The notes: a model not told the origin generated them from the letters alone. 64,000 bases of DNA from Prevotella sp. (GCA_017645905.1 JAGCNO010000027.1:1-64000); one strand, 5' to 3'; positions 8,463 to 16,774 are shown, numbered from the stretch's first letter. A program made the numbers and translations.

Positions 8463-9395
8463 CACGCACTTCAGGTTCTTCTCCAGCTGTCCTGTGCTGC
8501 TGGCTCCGACAAGTACAGAGGTGACACCACGTTGCTCCAGAATCCATCGGAGGGCATGCTCAGCAAGCGTCTCTCCACGGTCGCGGGCCTGCTGGTTGTA
8601 GAGGCGGATACGGCCGAGCAGCTCGTCGGTGAGCATCTCCTTCTTCAGGAACTTCCCCTGAGCCATGCGCGAGTCAGCAGGAATGCCATTGAGGTATCGG
8701 TCGGTGAGCAGTCCCTGCGCCAGAGGCGAGAACGAAATGAAGCCCACACCGTTGTCAGCACAGAAGTCCATGATGCCCTCCTCTTGTGGCTCGCGGTCGA
8801 GCATGTTCAGGCGACCCTGATAGATGAGCAGGGGCACGTCGCGCTCCTTCAAATAATTGTAGGCCGTGCGGGTAGCCTCCAGCGGCCAGCGCGAGATGCC
8901 TACGTAGAGTGCCTTTCCTTGGCGAACCACGTCGACGAGTGCCTGAAGCGTCTCCTCCAGCGGTGTCTCCGGGTCGTAGCGATGGCTGTAGAAAAGGTCC
9001 ACATAGTCTAAGTGCATGCGCTTCAGACTCTGGTCGAGGCTTGCCATGAGATACTTTCGCGAACCCCAGTTGCCGTAAGGGCCAGGCCACATGTCGTAGC
9101 CCGCCTTCGTGGCGATGAAGAGCTCGTCGCGGTAAGGGCGGAAGGAGTCGTCCATCAGCCGGCCCATGGTCTCCTCGGCCGAGCCGTATACCGGGCCATA
9201 GTTGTTGGCCAGATCGAAATGGGTGATGCCGTGGTCGAAAGCATAATGGGTAATCTCACGCGAACGCTCATAGCTGTCCACACTGCCGAAATTATGCCAG
9301 AAACCCAGGCTTACACGAGGCAGGAGCACACCGCTGTGCCCGCATCTGTTGTACTTCATGCCGCTGTCGTAGCGGTCGTCTGCTGCTTTATACAT
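8454..9395 (-). CDS. Aldo/keto reductase, YghZ/Gpr type, C-terminally shortened
   Basis: 313 residues, NADPH-dependent reductase of small aldehydes by family (E. coli YghZ reduces L-glyceraldehyde 3-phosphate). Seen: DLANNYG with the Asp and Tyr of the catalytic tetrad, TKAGYDMWPGPYG with the Lys, YSHR with the His, and SVLVGASSTGQLEKN near the end. The ATG at 9395 is chosen because the promoter TACCTTTG lies at 9418-9425 and because DDRYDSGMKYNRCGHSG then aligns with the start of YghZ. The protein stops at KCVKG, about 30 residues before the family's usual end, exactly where a TTAGGAGTTA repeat begins. The lost tail helps close the cofactor site in this family, so activity may be affected. 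Confidence 0.88.
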   Translation of the reverse strand: MYKAADDRYDSGMKYNRCGHSGVLLPRVSLGFWHNFGSVDSYERSREITHYAFDHGITHFDLANNYGPVYGSAEETMGRLMDDSFRPYRDELFIATKAGYDMWPGPYGNWGSRKYLMASLDQSLKRMHLDYVDLFYSHRYDPETPLEETLQALVDVVRQGKALYVGISRWPLEATRTAYNYLKERDVPLLIYQGRLNMLDREPQEEGIMDFCADNGVGFISFSPLAQGLLTDRYLNGIPADSRMAQGKFLKKEMLTDELLGRIRLYNQQARDRGETLAEHALRWILEQRGVTSVLVGASSTGQLEKNLKCVKG

Positions 9396-9417
9396 AATAA
9401 TCAAGATATATCGCGTG

Positions 9418-9425
9418 CAAAGGTA
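9418..9425 (-). promoter_or_regulatory. Promoter -7 element for AKR-pdxY operon
   Basis: TACCTTTG on the minus strand; the predicted transcript start is about 15 nt before the ATG at 9395. No clear -33 TTTG at the usual distance. Confidence 0.65.
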
Positions 9426-9500
9426 CATCAAAATAATTGAAAAGCGGCACGCAAATACTTAAAAAAGCAGAAAAACGTTGGTTAAATGGGAAAGATTGTA

Positions 9501-9508
9501 TACTTTTG
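9501..9508 (+). promoter_or_regulatory. Promoter -7 element for DUF4254-GT9 operon
   Basis: TACTTTTG with an imperfect -33 GTTG at 9477-9480 (20-bp spacer). Leader of about 40 nt. Confidence 0.65.
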
Positions 9509-9554
9509 CATTTGTAATACCGTTAATACGAAAAGTAATAAAACGAAAATCTGA

Positions 9555-10163
9555 ATGAGTACATTCACAGAACTGGCCAACCACATTTTCAACCAGGCCA
9601 TCAGCGACTATCACCTCATCGACAACGTAGACACGCCCATGCGCAATCCCTATGAGCGTGACTCCGTGGAGTACAGCCTTTACATGAAGTGCTGGATAGA
9701 CACCGTGCAGTGGCACTACGAGGACATCATCCGTGACCCGCACATCGACCCTTCCGAAGCACTGGCCCTAAAGCGCCGCATAGACCGCTCGAACCAAGAC
9801 CGTACTGACCTGGTGGAGGAGATAGACAGCTACTTCCGCCAGCTGTACAGCGACGTGACGCCCTTGCCCGATGCCCGGCTGAACACCGAGAGTCCTGCCT
9901 GGGCCGTTGACCGTCTGTCAATCCTTGCCCTGAAAATTTATCACATGCGAGAGCAGGCTATGCGTACCGACGCTTCTGAGGAGCACAAGGCTCGCTGCCA
10001 GATGAAGCTTGACGTGCTCCTTGAGCAGCAGAAAGACCTCTCGACGGCTATCGACCAGCTCCTCGACGATTACCAAGCTGGGCGCAAAGTGATGAAGGTC
10101 TACCGCCAGATGAAGATGTACAACGACCCGTCTACCAACCCCATCCTTTATAAGCAGTCTTAG
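9555..10163 (+). CDS. DUF4254 domain protein
   Basis: 202 residues, soluble and mostly helical. It matches my recollection of the Bacteroidota DUF4254 family: conserved N-terminal NPYERDSVEYSLYMKCWIDT, central WAVDRLSILALKIYHM and C-terminal YRQMKMYNDPSTNP. The biochemical role is not known. It is followed after 48 nt by a GT9 glycosyltransferase, a common pairing in this phylum, which suggests a role in surface polysaccharide or LPS-related synthesis; this is inference from context. It has its own promoter. Confidence 0.85.
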   Translation: MSTFTELANHIFNQAISDYHLIDNVDTPMRNPYERDSVEYSLYMKCWIDTVQWHYEDIIRDPHIDPSEALALKRRIDRSNQDRTDLVEEIDSYFRQLYSDVTPLPDARLNTESPAWAVDRLSILALKIYHMREQAMRTDASEEHKARCQMKLDVLLEQQKDLSTAIDQLLDDYQAGRKVMKVYRQMKMYNDPSTNPILYKQS

Positions 10164-10211
10164 TCTCTGTCCTGTATACTGCGGCATTTCTGCAGTACAC
10201 CTAACAGCCCC

Positions 10212-11270
10212 ATGAAGCACCAGCACATCCTCGTTATCCGTTTCTCGTCGCTCGGCGATGTCGCCATGACCGTTCCAGTGGTCTATGCTGTGGCCCGCCG
10301 TTATCCTGATGTGCGCATCACCGTGCTCAGCCGCAGCTATGCACGACCGCTGTTCGAGGACCTTGCACCTAACCTGAACTTCATGGTGGCTGACATCAAG
10401 GGCGAATACCGCGGTGTGCGAGGTCTCAACGCCCTCTATCGCCGGCTCGTGGCCAAGCAGTTCACCCACGTAGCCGACCTGCACTCCGTGCTCCGTTCTG
10501 ACTACCTGCGGTTGCGTTTCAACCTGGGCCGCTTCAAGGTAAACCACATCAACAAGCATCGCAAGAGCCGTCGCCGCCTGGTAGCTCAGAAAGGGAAGGT
10601 GCGCCGGCAGCTGCCCACGTCGTTTGAGAACTATTTCGAAGTATTCCGCCAGCTGGGTTTCCCTGTGGATCATTCCGACTTCACATCCATCTTCCCCGCT
10701 GAGGGCGGCAACCTCAACCTCCTACCCAAGGCCGTGGGGCCCAAGCGCTCGTGGGAGCAATGGATAGGCATTGCCCCCTTCGCTGCCCATCAGGGAAAGG
10801 TCTACCCCAAAGAGAAAATGTTCGAAGTGATACGTATGCTCGCCGCCCGCTACCCCAAAGCGCGTTTCTTCCTCTTTGGGCGTGGCAAGGAGGAGGAAGA
10901 GGTCTTCACGCAGTGGGAGAAACAGATGCCGCAGTGCCTCAACGTAGGCCAGCACTTAGAGACCCTCCATCAGGAGCTCATCCTGATGAGCCATCTTGAC
11001 GTGATGATTACCATGGACTCCGCCAACATGCACCTGGCATCGCTCACCGCCACACCCGTCGTCTCCGTTTGGGGAGCCACCGACCCTCTCGCCGGCTTCA
11101 TGGGATGGGGACAGAGCCGCGACAACGCTATCAGCCTCGACCTCGACTGCCGACCCTGCAGCATCTACGGGCAGAAGTCCTGCCGCTATGGCGACTATCG
11201 CTGCATGACCGGCATCAAACCCGAAACCATAGCTGAACGCGTGGCGGCAGTCATCAATCGCAACTCGTAA
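10212..11270 (+). CDS. Glycosyltransferase family 9 (heptosyltransferase-like)
   Basis: 352 residues with a GT-B fold typical of family 9, which transfers ADP-heptose or related sugars onto LPS core. Seen: N-terminal ILVIRFSSLGDVAMTVPVV, the middle IGIAPFAAHQGKVYPKEKM donor-domain start, and the C-terminal MDSANMHLASLTATPVVSVWGATDP signature. A Cys-rich segment near the end (DCRPCSIYGQKSCRYGDYRCM) is usual in these proteins. No signal peptide; it would work at the inner face of the inner membrane. Acceptor unknown. Confidence 0.92.
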   Translation: MKHQHILVIRFSSLGDVAMTVPVVYAVARRYPDVRITVLSRSYARPLFEDLAPNLNFMVADIKGEYRGVRGLNALYRRLVAKQFTHVADLHSVLRSDYLRLRFNLGRFKVNHINKHRKSRRRLVAQKGKVRRQLPTSFENYFEVFRQLGFPVDHSDFTSIFPAEGGNLNLLPKAVGPKRSWEQWIGIAPFAAHQGKVYPKEKMFEVIRMLAARYPKARFFLFGRGKEEEEVFTQWEKQMPQCLNVGQHLETLHQELILMSHLDVMITMDSANMHLASLTATPVVSVWGATDPLAGFMGWGQSRDNAISLDLDCRPCSIYGQKSCRYGDYRCMTGIKPETIAERVAAVINRNS

Positions 11271-11346
11271 TGACCAAATATAGTTATAACGTAATAACGT
11301 TATATCGTAATAACGAAAAATATAACCTCAAAAACAACAAACGACT
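11271..11346 (+). other. AT-rich leader between GT9 and rubredoxin
   Basis: Short gap with direct and inverted copies of TAACGTAATAACG (ATAACGT...ACGTTAT palindrome). It could fold in the mRNA; no consensus promoter is seen. Confidence 0.4.
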
Positions 11347-11505
11347 ATGAAGACCTACGTATGTGATGTTTGCGGCTACGTCTACGACCCTGCCGCTGGC
11401 GATCCCGACAACGGCATCGCTCCCGGAACCGCCTTTGAAGACCTCCCCGAGGACTGGGTTTGCCCCATCTGCGGTGTAGGAAAGGATGAGTTCTCAGCAA
11501 ACTAA
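11347..11505 (+). CDS. Rubredoxin
   Basis: 52 residues, small one-iron electron carrier. Two CxxC knuckles bind the iron: CDVC (Cys6, Cys9) and CPIC (Cys39, Cys42). The length and spacing are those of classical rubredoxin, including [18 protein letters not shown] and [11 protein letters not shown]. In anaerobes it donates electrons to peroxide- and superoxide-reducing enzymes; no partner gene is adjacent. It is followed by a bidirectional terminator. Confidence 0.97.
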   Translation: MKTYVCDVCGYVYDPAAGDPDNGIAPGTAFEDLPEDWVCPICGVGKDEFSAN

Positions 11506-11533
11506 ATCCCAAACCGCCCTTTTTGGCCCTAAA

Positions 11534-11576
11534 GACTATGAGCCGTTCAAACCTATTGTTTGGACGGCTCATAGTC
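11534..11576. terminator. Bidirectional terminator containing AGCCGTTC core
   Basis: Arms 11534-11552 and 11558-11576 pair over 19 positions (one T/G, a wobble in RNA) with a 5-nt loop. It lies between rubredoxin (+) and preA (-). The stem contains AGCCGTTC, the core of the 22-bp repeat family, suggesting a shared origin. Confidence 0.75.
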
Positions 11577-11633
11577 TTAGTTTGAACGGCTAAAACCCAT
11601 AGAGAGAACGGCTTTCTCTCAGGGATTGAACGT
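11577..11633. repeat. 22-bp repeat variant locus I
   Basis: A degenerate TTTGAACGGCT and one good unit (GAGAGAACGGCTTTCTCT, about 11602-11619) follow the terminator. It is the weakest member of the family. Confidence 0.55.
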
Positions 11634-13091
11634 CTATTCCTTTTTCGTCACCCGTTTGCTGAGATGAATGGCTCCGGCAGGGCAGACGAGACGGCAGAGA
11701 TGACAGCCTACGCACTTCGATCCGATGAGGCGTGGCTGGCGGGTCTCACGGTCGAAGGTGATGGCCTGATGGCCTCCGTCCATGCACGAAATCTCGCAGC
11801 GTCCGCAGCCAACACAGCGCTCACGGTCGATGATGGGATAGATAATCGTCGTGCGGTCGAGGTCCGTCGGCGTGGTGAAGGAAGAAAGCTGCGAACCGAC
11901 GAGGTCCTGGACGTGACTGACACCGTTCTTGGCCATATAGCGTTGCAGGCCCAGCACGAGGTCGTCGATGATGCGGTAGCCATACTGCATGACGGCGGTA
12001 CACACCTGCACATTGCTGCACCCTAACTGGATGAACTCCAGGGCGTCGCGCCAGGTCTCAATGCCTCCGATGCCACTCAGCGGGACACCTTTCATAACTG
12101 AGTTCTGTGACATCTCGAGGATGTATCGCAGGGCGATGGGTTTCACGGCCCGGCCTGAATATCCCGATATGGTGCGCTGGCCAGAAACCTCGGCATCGTC
12201 GGCCATGGTGACCGACTTGATGGTGTTGATGGCTGAGATGGCATCGGCTCCTGCAAAGTAGGCGGCCATGCCGGGATGGTGTATGTGGGTGATGTTGGGG
12301 GTCATCTTCGGGATGACGGGAATCTTCACAGTGTGCTTGACGACGGTGGTGTAGATGGCCACCAGTTCGGGGTTCTGTCCGACGTCGCTGCCCATTCCCG
12401 TCAGCCTCATCTGCGGGCATGAGAAGTTCAGCTCTACGGCGTCGCATCCTGCCTCTTCGGCCATGCGTGCCAGCTCCATCCACTGCTCCTCTGTCTGACC
12501 CATGATGCTGGCCACGATGACCTTTGTGGGGTAGTCCTTCTTCAGTCGCCGCAGGATGTCGAAATCCATGTCGGTGGGGTTCTCGCTCAGCTGCTCCATG
12601 TTGCGGAAGCCGTAGAAGTCGCCGTTGGGACCGTGGCTGTGGACAGCATCGAATCGTGGCGACACCTCCTTAATCTCCTGCAGGCAGATGGTCTTGTAGA
12701 ACACTCCGGCCCATCCGGCATCAAGGGCGCGTGCCACCATCTCATAGTTGGTGCAGACAGCGGACGAGGCGAGGAAGAAGGGATTCTCACAGTGTATGCC
12801 GCAGAAGTCAATCTCCAGGCTGGGGTAGGGTGCTGTGACATCGTCTGCTCTGATGCTGCGCAGCACTTCCCTCAGGCGAATAGGCCAGTTGAAGTGGATG
12901 CAGGCCTTCTCGGCAGCCTCAAGGTCGGCATCGGTGCAGTCGGCCACCCATTGTGGAGCCAGCTTGCTGTTGTCGAAACGGATGGCGCGGATGGCCCTGG
13001 CGGGGTCGCCGGTCTTACAAGCTTTGGTACAGGGTGCGTCTTGGCACAGGAGGCATCTGTCGGCCTCTTCGTAGATGTTTACTCGTTTCAT
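11634..13091 (-). CDS. preA: PreA-like dihydropyrimidine dehydrogenase subunit, fused ferredoxin domains
   Basis: 485 residues. The middle is a TIM-barrel flavoprotein of the dihydroorotate/dihydropyrimidine dehydrogenase type (FFLASSAVCTNYEMVARAL, ELNFSCPQM, KMTPNITHI, SGIGGIETWRDALEF). The N-terminus has CLLCQDAPCTKACKTGDP, a cysteine cluster normally found in the PreT partner, and the C-terminus has two [4Fe-4S] motifs, CVGCGRCEISC and CVGCHLCRLVC. It would reduce or oxidise pyrimidines with electrons from a ferredoxin-like chain. No PreT gene is adjacent. Upstream msrC ends 22 nt away. Confidence 0.88.
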   Translation of the reverse strand: MKRVNIYEEADRCLLCQDAPCTKACKTGDPARAIRAIRFDNSKLAPQWVADCTDADLEAAEKACIHFNWPIRLREVLRSIRADDVTAPYPSLEIDFCGIHCENPFFLASSAVCTNYEMVARALDAGWAGVFYKTICLQEIKEVSPRFDAVHSHGPNGDFYGFRNMEQLSENPTDMDFDILRRLKKDYPTKVIVASIMGQTEEQWMELARMAEEAGCDAVELNFSCPQMRLTGMGSDVGQNPELVAIYTTVVKHTVKIPVIPKMTPNITHIHHPGMAAYFAGADAISAINTIKSVTMADDAEVSGQRTISGYSGRAVKPIALRYILEMSQNSVMKGVPLSGIGGIETWRDALEFIQLGCSNVQVCTAVMQYGYRIIDDLVLGLQRYMAKNGVSHVQDLVGSQLSSFTTPTDLDRTTIIYPIIDRERCVGCGRCEISCMDGGHQAITFDRETRQPRLIGSKCVGCHLCRLVCPAGAIHLSKRVTKKE

Positions 13092-13113
13092 AGTTTTAGG
13101 TGTTGGGTGTTGG

Positions 13114-13566
13114 TTACTTTATAGTTATTTGGCAGATGTATTCCAGGTACTGGCGGTCCGTTTCGTCGAAGGTGGCCAGCTCGCGGCTGTCAATGTCGAG
13201 GACGGCGATGACGTCGCTGCCGTCGGCGGAGAACACGGGCACGACAATCTCTGAGCGTGAGAGGCTGCTGCACGCGATATGTCCAGGGAACTGCTCCACG
13301 TCGGGCACGACGAGCGTCCGTCGCTGTTGCCAGGCAGAGCCGCACACCCCTTTGCCAAAGGGAATGTGCATACAGGCGACAGGCCCCTGGAAAGGACCGA
13401 GCAGCAATTCGTTGTCCACCACGCGGTAAAAACCTGTCCAGAAAAAACCCATCGTCTCATGGATGGCCGCACAGACATTGGCCATGACGGCGATGCCGTC
13501 ACTCTCGCCCTCGACGAGGCTCCTCACCTGCTCGACGAGCAGCCGGTATTTCTCTTCTTTCTCCAT
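13114..13566 (-). CDS. msrC: Free methionine-(R)-sulfoxide reductase (GAF domain)
   Basis: 150 residues. It reduces free methionine-R-sulfoxide, repairing oxidised methionine. One GAF domain with the three conserved cysteines at the family's spacing: Cys65 (GPVACMHI), Cys75 (GKGVCGSA) and Cys99 (GHIACSS), plus the SEIVVPV and VLDIDS motifs. The ATG at 13566 is chosen because MEKEEKY aligns with the E. coli start and AGGAG sits just upstream; the frame is open to 13590. Likely co-transcribed with preA. Confidence 0.9.
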   Translation of the reverse strand: MEKEEKYRLLVEQVRSLVEGESDGIAVMANVCAAIHETMGFFWTGFYRVVDNELLLGPFQGPVACMHIPFGKGVCGSAWQQRRTLVVPDVEQFPGHIACSSLSRSEIVVPVFSADGSDVIAVLDIDSRELATFDETDRQYLEYICQITIK

Positions 13567-13590
13567 TTCTCCTGCGGTTTTACTTAGCAT

Positions 13591-13766
13591 AGAATCATCC
13601 CCGCCGTTTATTGTTATAACGGAATGATGCTCCGATTATTGCTTTCGAAACCATGCAGAGAAAGAACGGCTCTTTCACATCGAAAGAACGGCTTATTCGA
13701 ATAGAAAGAACGGCTTATTCGAATAGAAAGAACGGCTTATTCTATCATGGCCTCCGTGGAAACTAA
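13591..13766. other. Intergenic region msrC / cotH with array B
   Basis: It contains an imperfect stem (CCGTTATAAC...AAACGG) near 13605-13625 and array B. No recognisable promoter for msrC was found. Confidence 0.5.
13660..13747 (+). repeat. 22-bp repeat array B (4 units)
   Basis: Units at 13660, 13682, 13704 and 13726; the second and third are identical. The last ends 20 bp before the stop of the CotH gene. Confidence 0.9.
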
Positions 13767-15380
13767 TCACATCTTGGCAAACTCATCGCGCAGCCAGTCC
13801 ATGCGGTGGATGAGCCACTCTTTGAGCTTTTGCACCTCGTTGTGGTAATTGCCCCAAACATCATGGTTCTGCCAAGTTAGCTTGTAGAGCGTGCCCCATC
13901 GGTTATTGTTCTCCTCGGCTGCACGGCGCAGATATTGGGCATCCCCGTTGATGGCGGCAAGGATGTCGTCGCGGTGCGTGTAGAAATAGCCGAAGCGTTC
14001 CTTCACTCGTTCCAGGAAGGCGGGGTCGCGCAGGAGACGGGCGTACCAGGGCACGAACCTTATGTAAAAGCCTTCCGGCTCGAAGTTGCTGTTGTAGAGT
14101 ATGTTGCCGAAGGCCAGGTCGTAGTCCCACAGCGGCCCCATGCGCAGCTTTCCGCCGCGTCGGAGATTCATGAAGCAGCTGGCGAAGAAGTAGGCATCGT
14201 TGTTCTTGGCTATCTCGTTCACCACGTACCAGTCCGCGAATGAGTCCATGTCTAAGTATTTGCGCCATCCTCCGTCATGGTCTTTGAACCCATCGGAGAA
14301 GAGCGCCGAGTCGGCCTCGGCCAGGAAGCGGCTCACGTAGGCATAGTCCTCGCTGCCGGCTGTCACGTCGGGTTCCTTGACGACGATGGGCGCGCTGATG
14401 TGCTCCACCCTGACGAGCGGGCCGTCCTCCTGCGCCTTCGCCCGCTGGTCTGTCTCCAGCAGGAACCCGTCGCCGTCCACGTCGATGCGGTGGCGGGCCA
14501 GCTCCAACTTCTCATACAGCTGGTACGTGCCGTCATAGCGTCCGTTGAGCATCAGCTCCACGAAGTGCGACCGCGGCGTGTAGCCGATGTCGCTCATCTC
14601 GCCCATGCGCATGGCGGTGGCGTTGCGCAGCATCGTCTTGTCCGAGTAGTTGGCCAGCAGCACCCACGACTTGTCGGCGGGCATACCCAGCAGCGATGTC
14701 TTCGTGTCGAGCTTCAGGCGGTAGGGCTTCTTCGGCAGCGACCACGTGGAGTTGCCCCGCCCGCGTATCTGGCCCGTTATTTCCACGACATCGCCCGGCG
14801 AGCGCGTCACCACGTCCTCAGTCAGCCGGAAGGTGGCCCAGACATATTCCTCCTTCGATTCGATGGGCGCCTCGTCCTCGGTCTCTATCCACAGCACGGG
14901 CAGCCCCGTGAAGGCGTGCACGTAGACGGTGTAGTCACGTCTGATGGGGCGTAAGTCCTCTCCGACCATCTGCGACACGACCGTCAGCGCCACCGGCCTC
15001 GCGAAGTCCACGGCGGTCACGCCGCTCTCCATCCGCTCACCGTCGGCCAGCACCTCGGCAGAAGACAATGCCGTGTCTCCCAGAAGGACATTTGCAGTCC
15101 CCGAAACGGTAAAGCGCGCCACCAGCCACTTGCCGCTCATCACGTGGGGCACCCAGCACTCCGCCACGCTGTCGCCCGTGATGGTGCACACCACGTCGTC
15201 AACCAGCAGTTCCGGGTTGTCGGCGGCCAGGAACTCCAGGCGCGTCAGCCGTGGCTCTGCCGCTACCGAGTCCGTGCCGCCCCGCACCACGTTGTAAGTG
15301 ATGTGTTCCACGTTATCAGAGCAACCCGCGAGTAGCAGCCCTGAGAACATAAGTATTATTATGGTAAGGTGTTTACCCAT
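13767..15380 (-). CDS. CotH kinase family lipoprotein
   Basis: 537 residues. Signal peptide with lipobox LLAGC (Cys20) predicts an exported lipoprotein. CotH proteins are atypical protein kinases; characterised members phosphorylate spore-coat proteins, but the substrate in Bacteroidota is unknown. Seen: GRGNSTWSLPKKPYRLKLD, LLANYSDKTMLRNATAMRMG, DGTYQLYEKLELARHRI and the catalytic-region GPLWDYDLAFGN. The first ~200 residues are a beta-rich region. ATG at 15380 is preferred over GTG at 15386; the promoter at 15447-15478 leaves a leader of about 60 nt. Confidence 0.88.
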   Translation of the reverse strand: MGKHLTIIILMFSGLLLAGCSDNVEHITYNVVRGGTDSVAAEPRLTRLEFLAADNPELLVDDVVCTITGDSVAECWVPHVMSGKWLVARFTVSGTANVLLGDTALSSAEVLADGERMESGVTAVDFARPVALTVVSQMVGEDLRPIRRDYTVYVHAFTGLPVLWIETEDEAPIESKEEYVWATFRLTEDVVTRSPGDVVEITGQIRGRGNSTWSLPKKPYRLKLDTKTSLLGMPADKSWVLLANYSDKTMLRNATAMRMGEMSDIGYTPRSHFVELMLNGRYDGTYQLYEKLELARHRIDVDGDGFLLETDQRAKAQEDGPLVRVEHISAPIVVKEPDVTAGSEDYAYVSRFLAEADSALFSDGFKDHDGGWRKYLDMDSFADWYVVNEIAKNNDAYFFASCFMNLRRGGKLRMGPLWDYDLAFGNILYNSNFEPEGFYIRFVPWYARLLRDPAFLERVKERFGYFYTHRDDILAAINGDAQYLRRAAEENNNRWGTLYKLTWQNHDVWGNYHNEVQKLKEWLIHRMDWLRDEFAKM

Positions 15381-15446
15381 TATCACCGTGTCTTATAGGT
15401 ATAAAACGCCATCCCCCGTTCGGCTGGGTTTAGTTAATTCACGTTG

Positions 15447-15478
15447 CAAAAGTATTGCGAAAAAAAGTGCTGAACAAA
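15447..15478 (-). promoter_or_regulatory. cotH promoter
   Basis: Minus-strand TACTTTTG (15447-15454) with TTTG (15475-15478) at a 20-bp spacing. Confidence 0.75.
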
Positions 15479-15492
15479 TAAATGTCCAACAA

Positions 15493-15540
15493 ATAATAAA
15501 CCCAAAATAAACCAACAATAAACCAATAATAAACCAATAA
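15493..15540. repeat. AATAAACCAAT tandem repeat
   Basis: About four degenerate 10-11-bp units (AATAAACCAAT, AACAATAAACC) directly upstream of the cotH promoter and next to the REP cluster. Confidence 0.65.
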
Positions 15541-15562
15541 TCAGATATTCCCGTTCCCCGTT

Positions 15563-15669
15563 CGGCTGGATTTGCAATCCAGCCGCAGTGAATATAGGCA
15601 TTTGTAATGCCGTCTTTTCCAGGACTGTAAGTCCTTATATTCACTTCCGCAGGATTGCAAATCCTGCGG
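15563..15669. repeat. Symmetrical REP cluster (four palindromes)
   Basis: Two outer palindromes of 23 nt (15563-15585 and 15647-15669; arms CGGCTGGATT and CCGCAGGATT, loops TGC and GCA) enclose two inner 15-nt ones (15597-15611, arm GGCATT; 15621-15635, arm AGGACT). GTGAATATA after the first palindrome is mirrored by TATATTCAC before the last. The whole 107 bp is an inverted composite, like bacterial BIMEs. The right palindrome overlaps the 3' end of the next gene. Confidence 0.85.
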
Positions 15670-16258
15670 GGCGGAGTACATCAAGACTGGCCAGGTTACC
15701 GAGCGTGCTTCCTGAATAGCGCTCCTTTTCTGCCATGCGCACCACATTGCGCTTCAGCCTTATGTCAGAAACGTCGAAGAATCCTACCGTCGTGGTCACC
15801 CGGCCTTCAACACGTATGGGCCCATAGAAGAAACCAGCAAAATTGCTAAGAATGGTGAAAAAAGCATGGTCTTGATTAGCAGCATAGATGCCGGCTCCAA
15901 AGCGTCCGTCGTGCAACGTACCCGCCACGCCGTAGTTACGCCCGACTTTACCTCCACCTCCAACGCCCCATACACCCATACTGGCGTAATTTGTTCCGGT
16001 TGTCGAGTGCCTGGCCTCTCCGAAAAGGCCGATGGCATGGCCAGAGTCTGAAGTGTTATAGAATAAAGAGCGAAGGCCGGTATTATAGTCATTGAGCAGG
16101 GTCATGCTGTCAGCTAACTCTCCTATATTAACAAAAGTGTTGCCATTGCTGTAATCGCCTTTCATGTATATTCTGCCATTATTGGCCACCTTCAGCTGCG
16201 CGCTGGCAGAAAGTGAGGTGCCGAGGAGGCAAAGCCCGATGAAAACTATTATCTTCAT
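15641..16258 (-). CDS. Secreted protein with a cut-off S74-type chaperone motif
   Basis: 205 residues with signal peptide (cleavage after SASA). The middle is Gly-rich beta structure (GVWGVGGGGKVGRNYGVAGT). Near the end SDIRLKRNV matches the opening of the peptidase S74 intramolecular chaperone domain of tail-fibre-like proteins, which normally continues for 80-120 residues. Here it stops about 30 residues later, and the last residues (LRPAGFAILRK) are encoded by a REP palindrome. It is probably a truncated gene whose original C-terminus was lost when the REP cluster entered. Function unknown. Confidence 0.7.
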   Translation of the reverse strand: MKIIVFIGLCLLGTSLSASAQLKVANNGRIYMKGDYSNGNTFVNIGELADSMTLLNDYNTGLRSLFYNTSDSGHAIGLFGEARHSTTGTNYASMGVWGVGGGGKVGRNYGVAGTLHDGRFGAGIYAANQDHAFFTILSNFAGFFYGPIRVEGRVTTTVGFFDVSDIRLKRNVVRMAEKERYSGSTLGNLASLDVLRPAGFAILRK

Positions 16259-16302
16259 AATTGATTATTGGTTTTTTAATTATTTTGTATTGAATAAAAG
16301 TT

Positions 16303-16334
16303 GGCCATGAAAGCACAGTCCTGCCGCCATGGCC
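16303..16334 (-). terminator. Hairpin downstream of DUF3244-like gene
   Basis: GGCCATG (16303-16309) pairs with CATGGCC (16328-16334), extended by flanking A/T pairs; on the minus strand a CTTTTATT tail follows. Confidence 0.5.
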
Positions 16335-16344
16335 TTGAGAGAGT

Positions 16345-16710
16345 TTAGAACAAGACGTAGCCGTAGAAGTAGATGTTGCTGCCATCATTGGGTATCAGAC
16401 GGAGCTGGTACTCGCCGCTAAGGGTGGTAGGCAGATAAACGATGGTATGTGTTGATGGTACATAGGCTGAATAGACAATAATGTCATTCGCATCCACAAT
16501 GCAGAGAGTGTATCCGTCATGAACCTGGTCGAAGGTGATTACATTGTCATCTTGATATACACAAGGTTCTTCTTCGGGTCCTTTACTGGGATTAGGAATA
16601 ATTGGAGTGTCATCATCTCTGAACAATTCCAATTCGATTTTTAGGGGAGATGCATTTACGTCAACTCCGATGAGCATGAAGCCCATGATAATAGTTAGAA
16701 TCTTCTTCAT
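16345..16710 (-). CDS. Small secreted protein, DUF3244-like
   Basis: 121 residues with an N-terminal signal peptide (MKKILTIIMGFMLIG...NAS). The rest looks like a single Ig-like beta sandwich (NVITFDQVHDGYTLCIVDAND...SGEYQLRLI), resembling the small DUF3244 proteins common in Bacteroidota; this assignment is from memory of the pattern and is moderate. It has its own promoter. Confidence 0.65.
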   Translation of the reverse strand: MKKILTIIMGFMLIGVDVNASPLKIELELFRDDDTPIIPNPSKGPEEEPCVYQDDNVITFDQVHDGYTLCIVDANDIIVYSAYVPSTHTIVYLPTTLSGEYQLRLIPNDGSNIYFYGYVLF

Positions 16711-16741
16711 AGTACGAAAAACTTAAATAAATAAAACGCTG

Positions 16742-16774
16742 CAAATTTAAAAACAAACAGCGGTTTCATCCAAA
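16742..16774 (-). promoter_or_regulatory. Promoter of DUF3244-like gene
   Basis: Minus-strand TAAATTTG (16742-16749) with TTTG (16771-16774) at 21 bp. Confidence 0.6.

Noticed and set aside
15393..15644. 83-codon minus-strand ORF across the REP cluster
   Set aside because: It is made of palindromes and AATAAACC repeats and has no start signal or domain.
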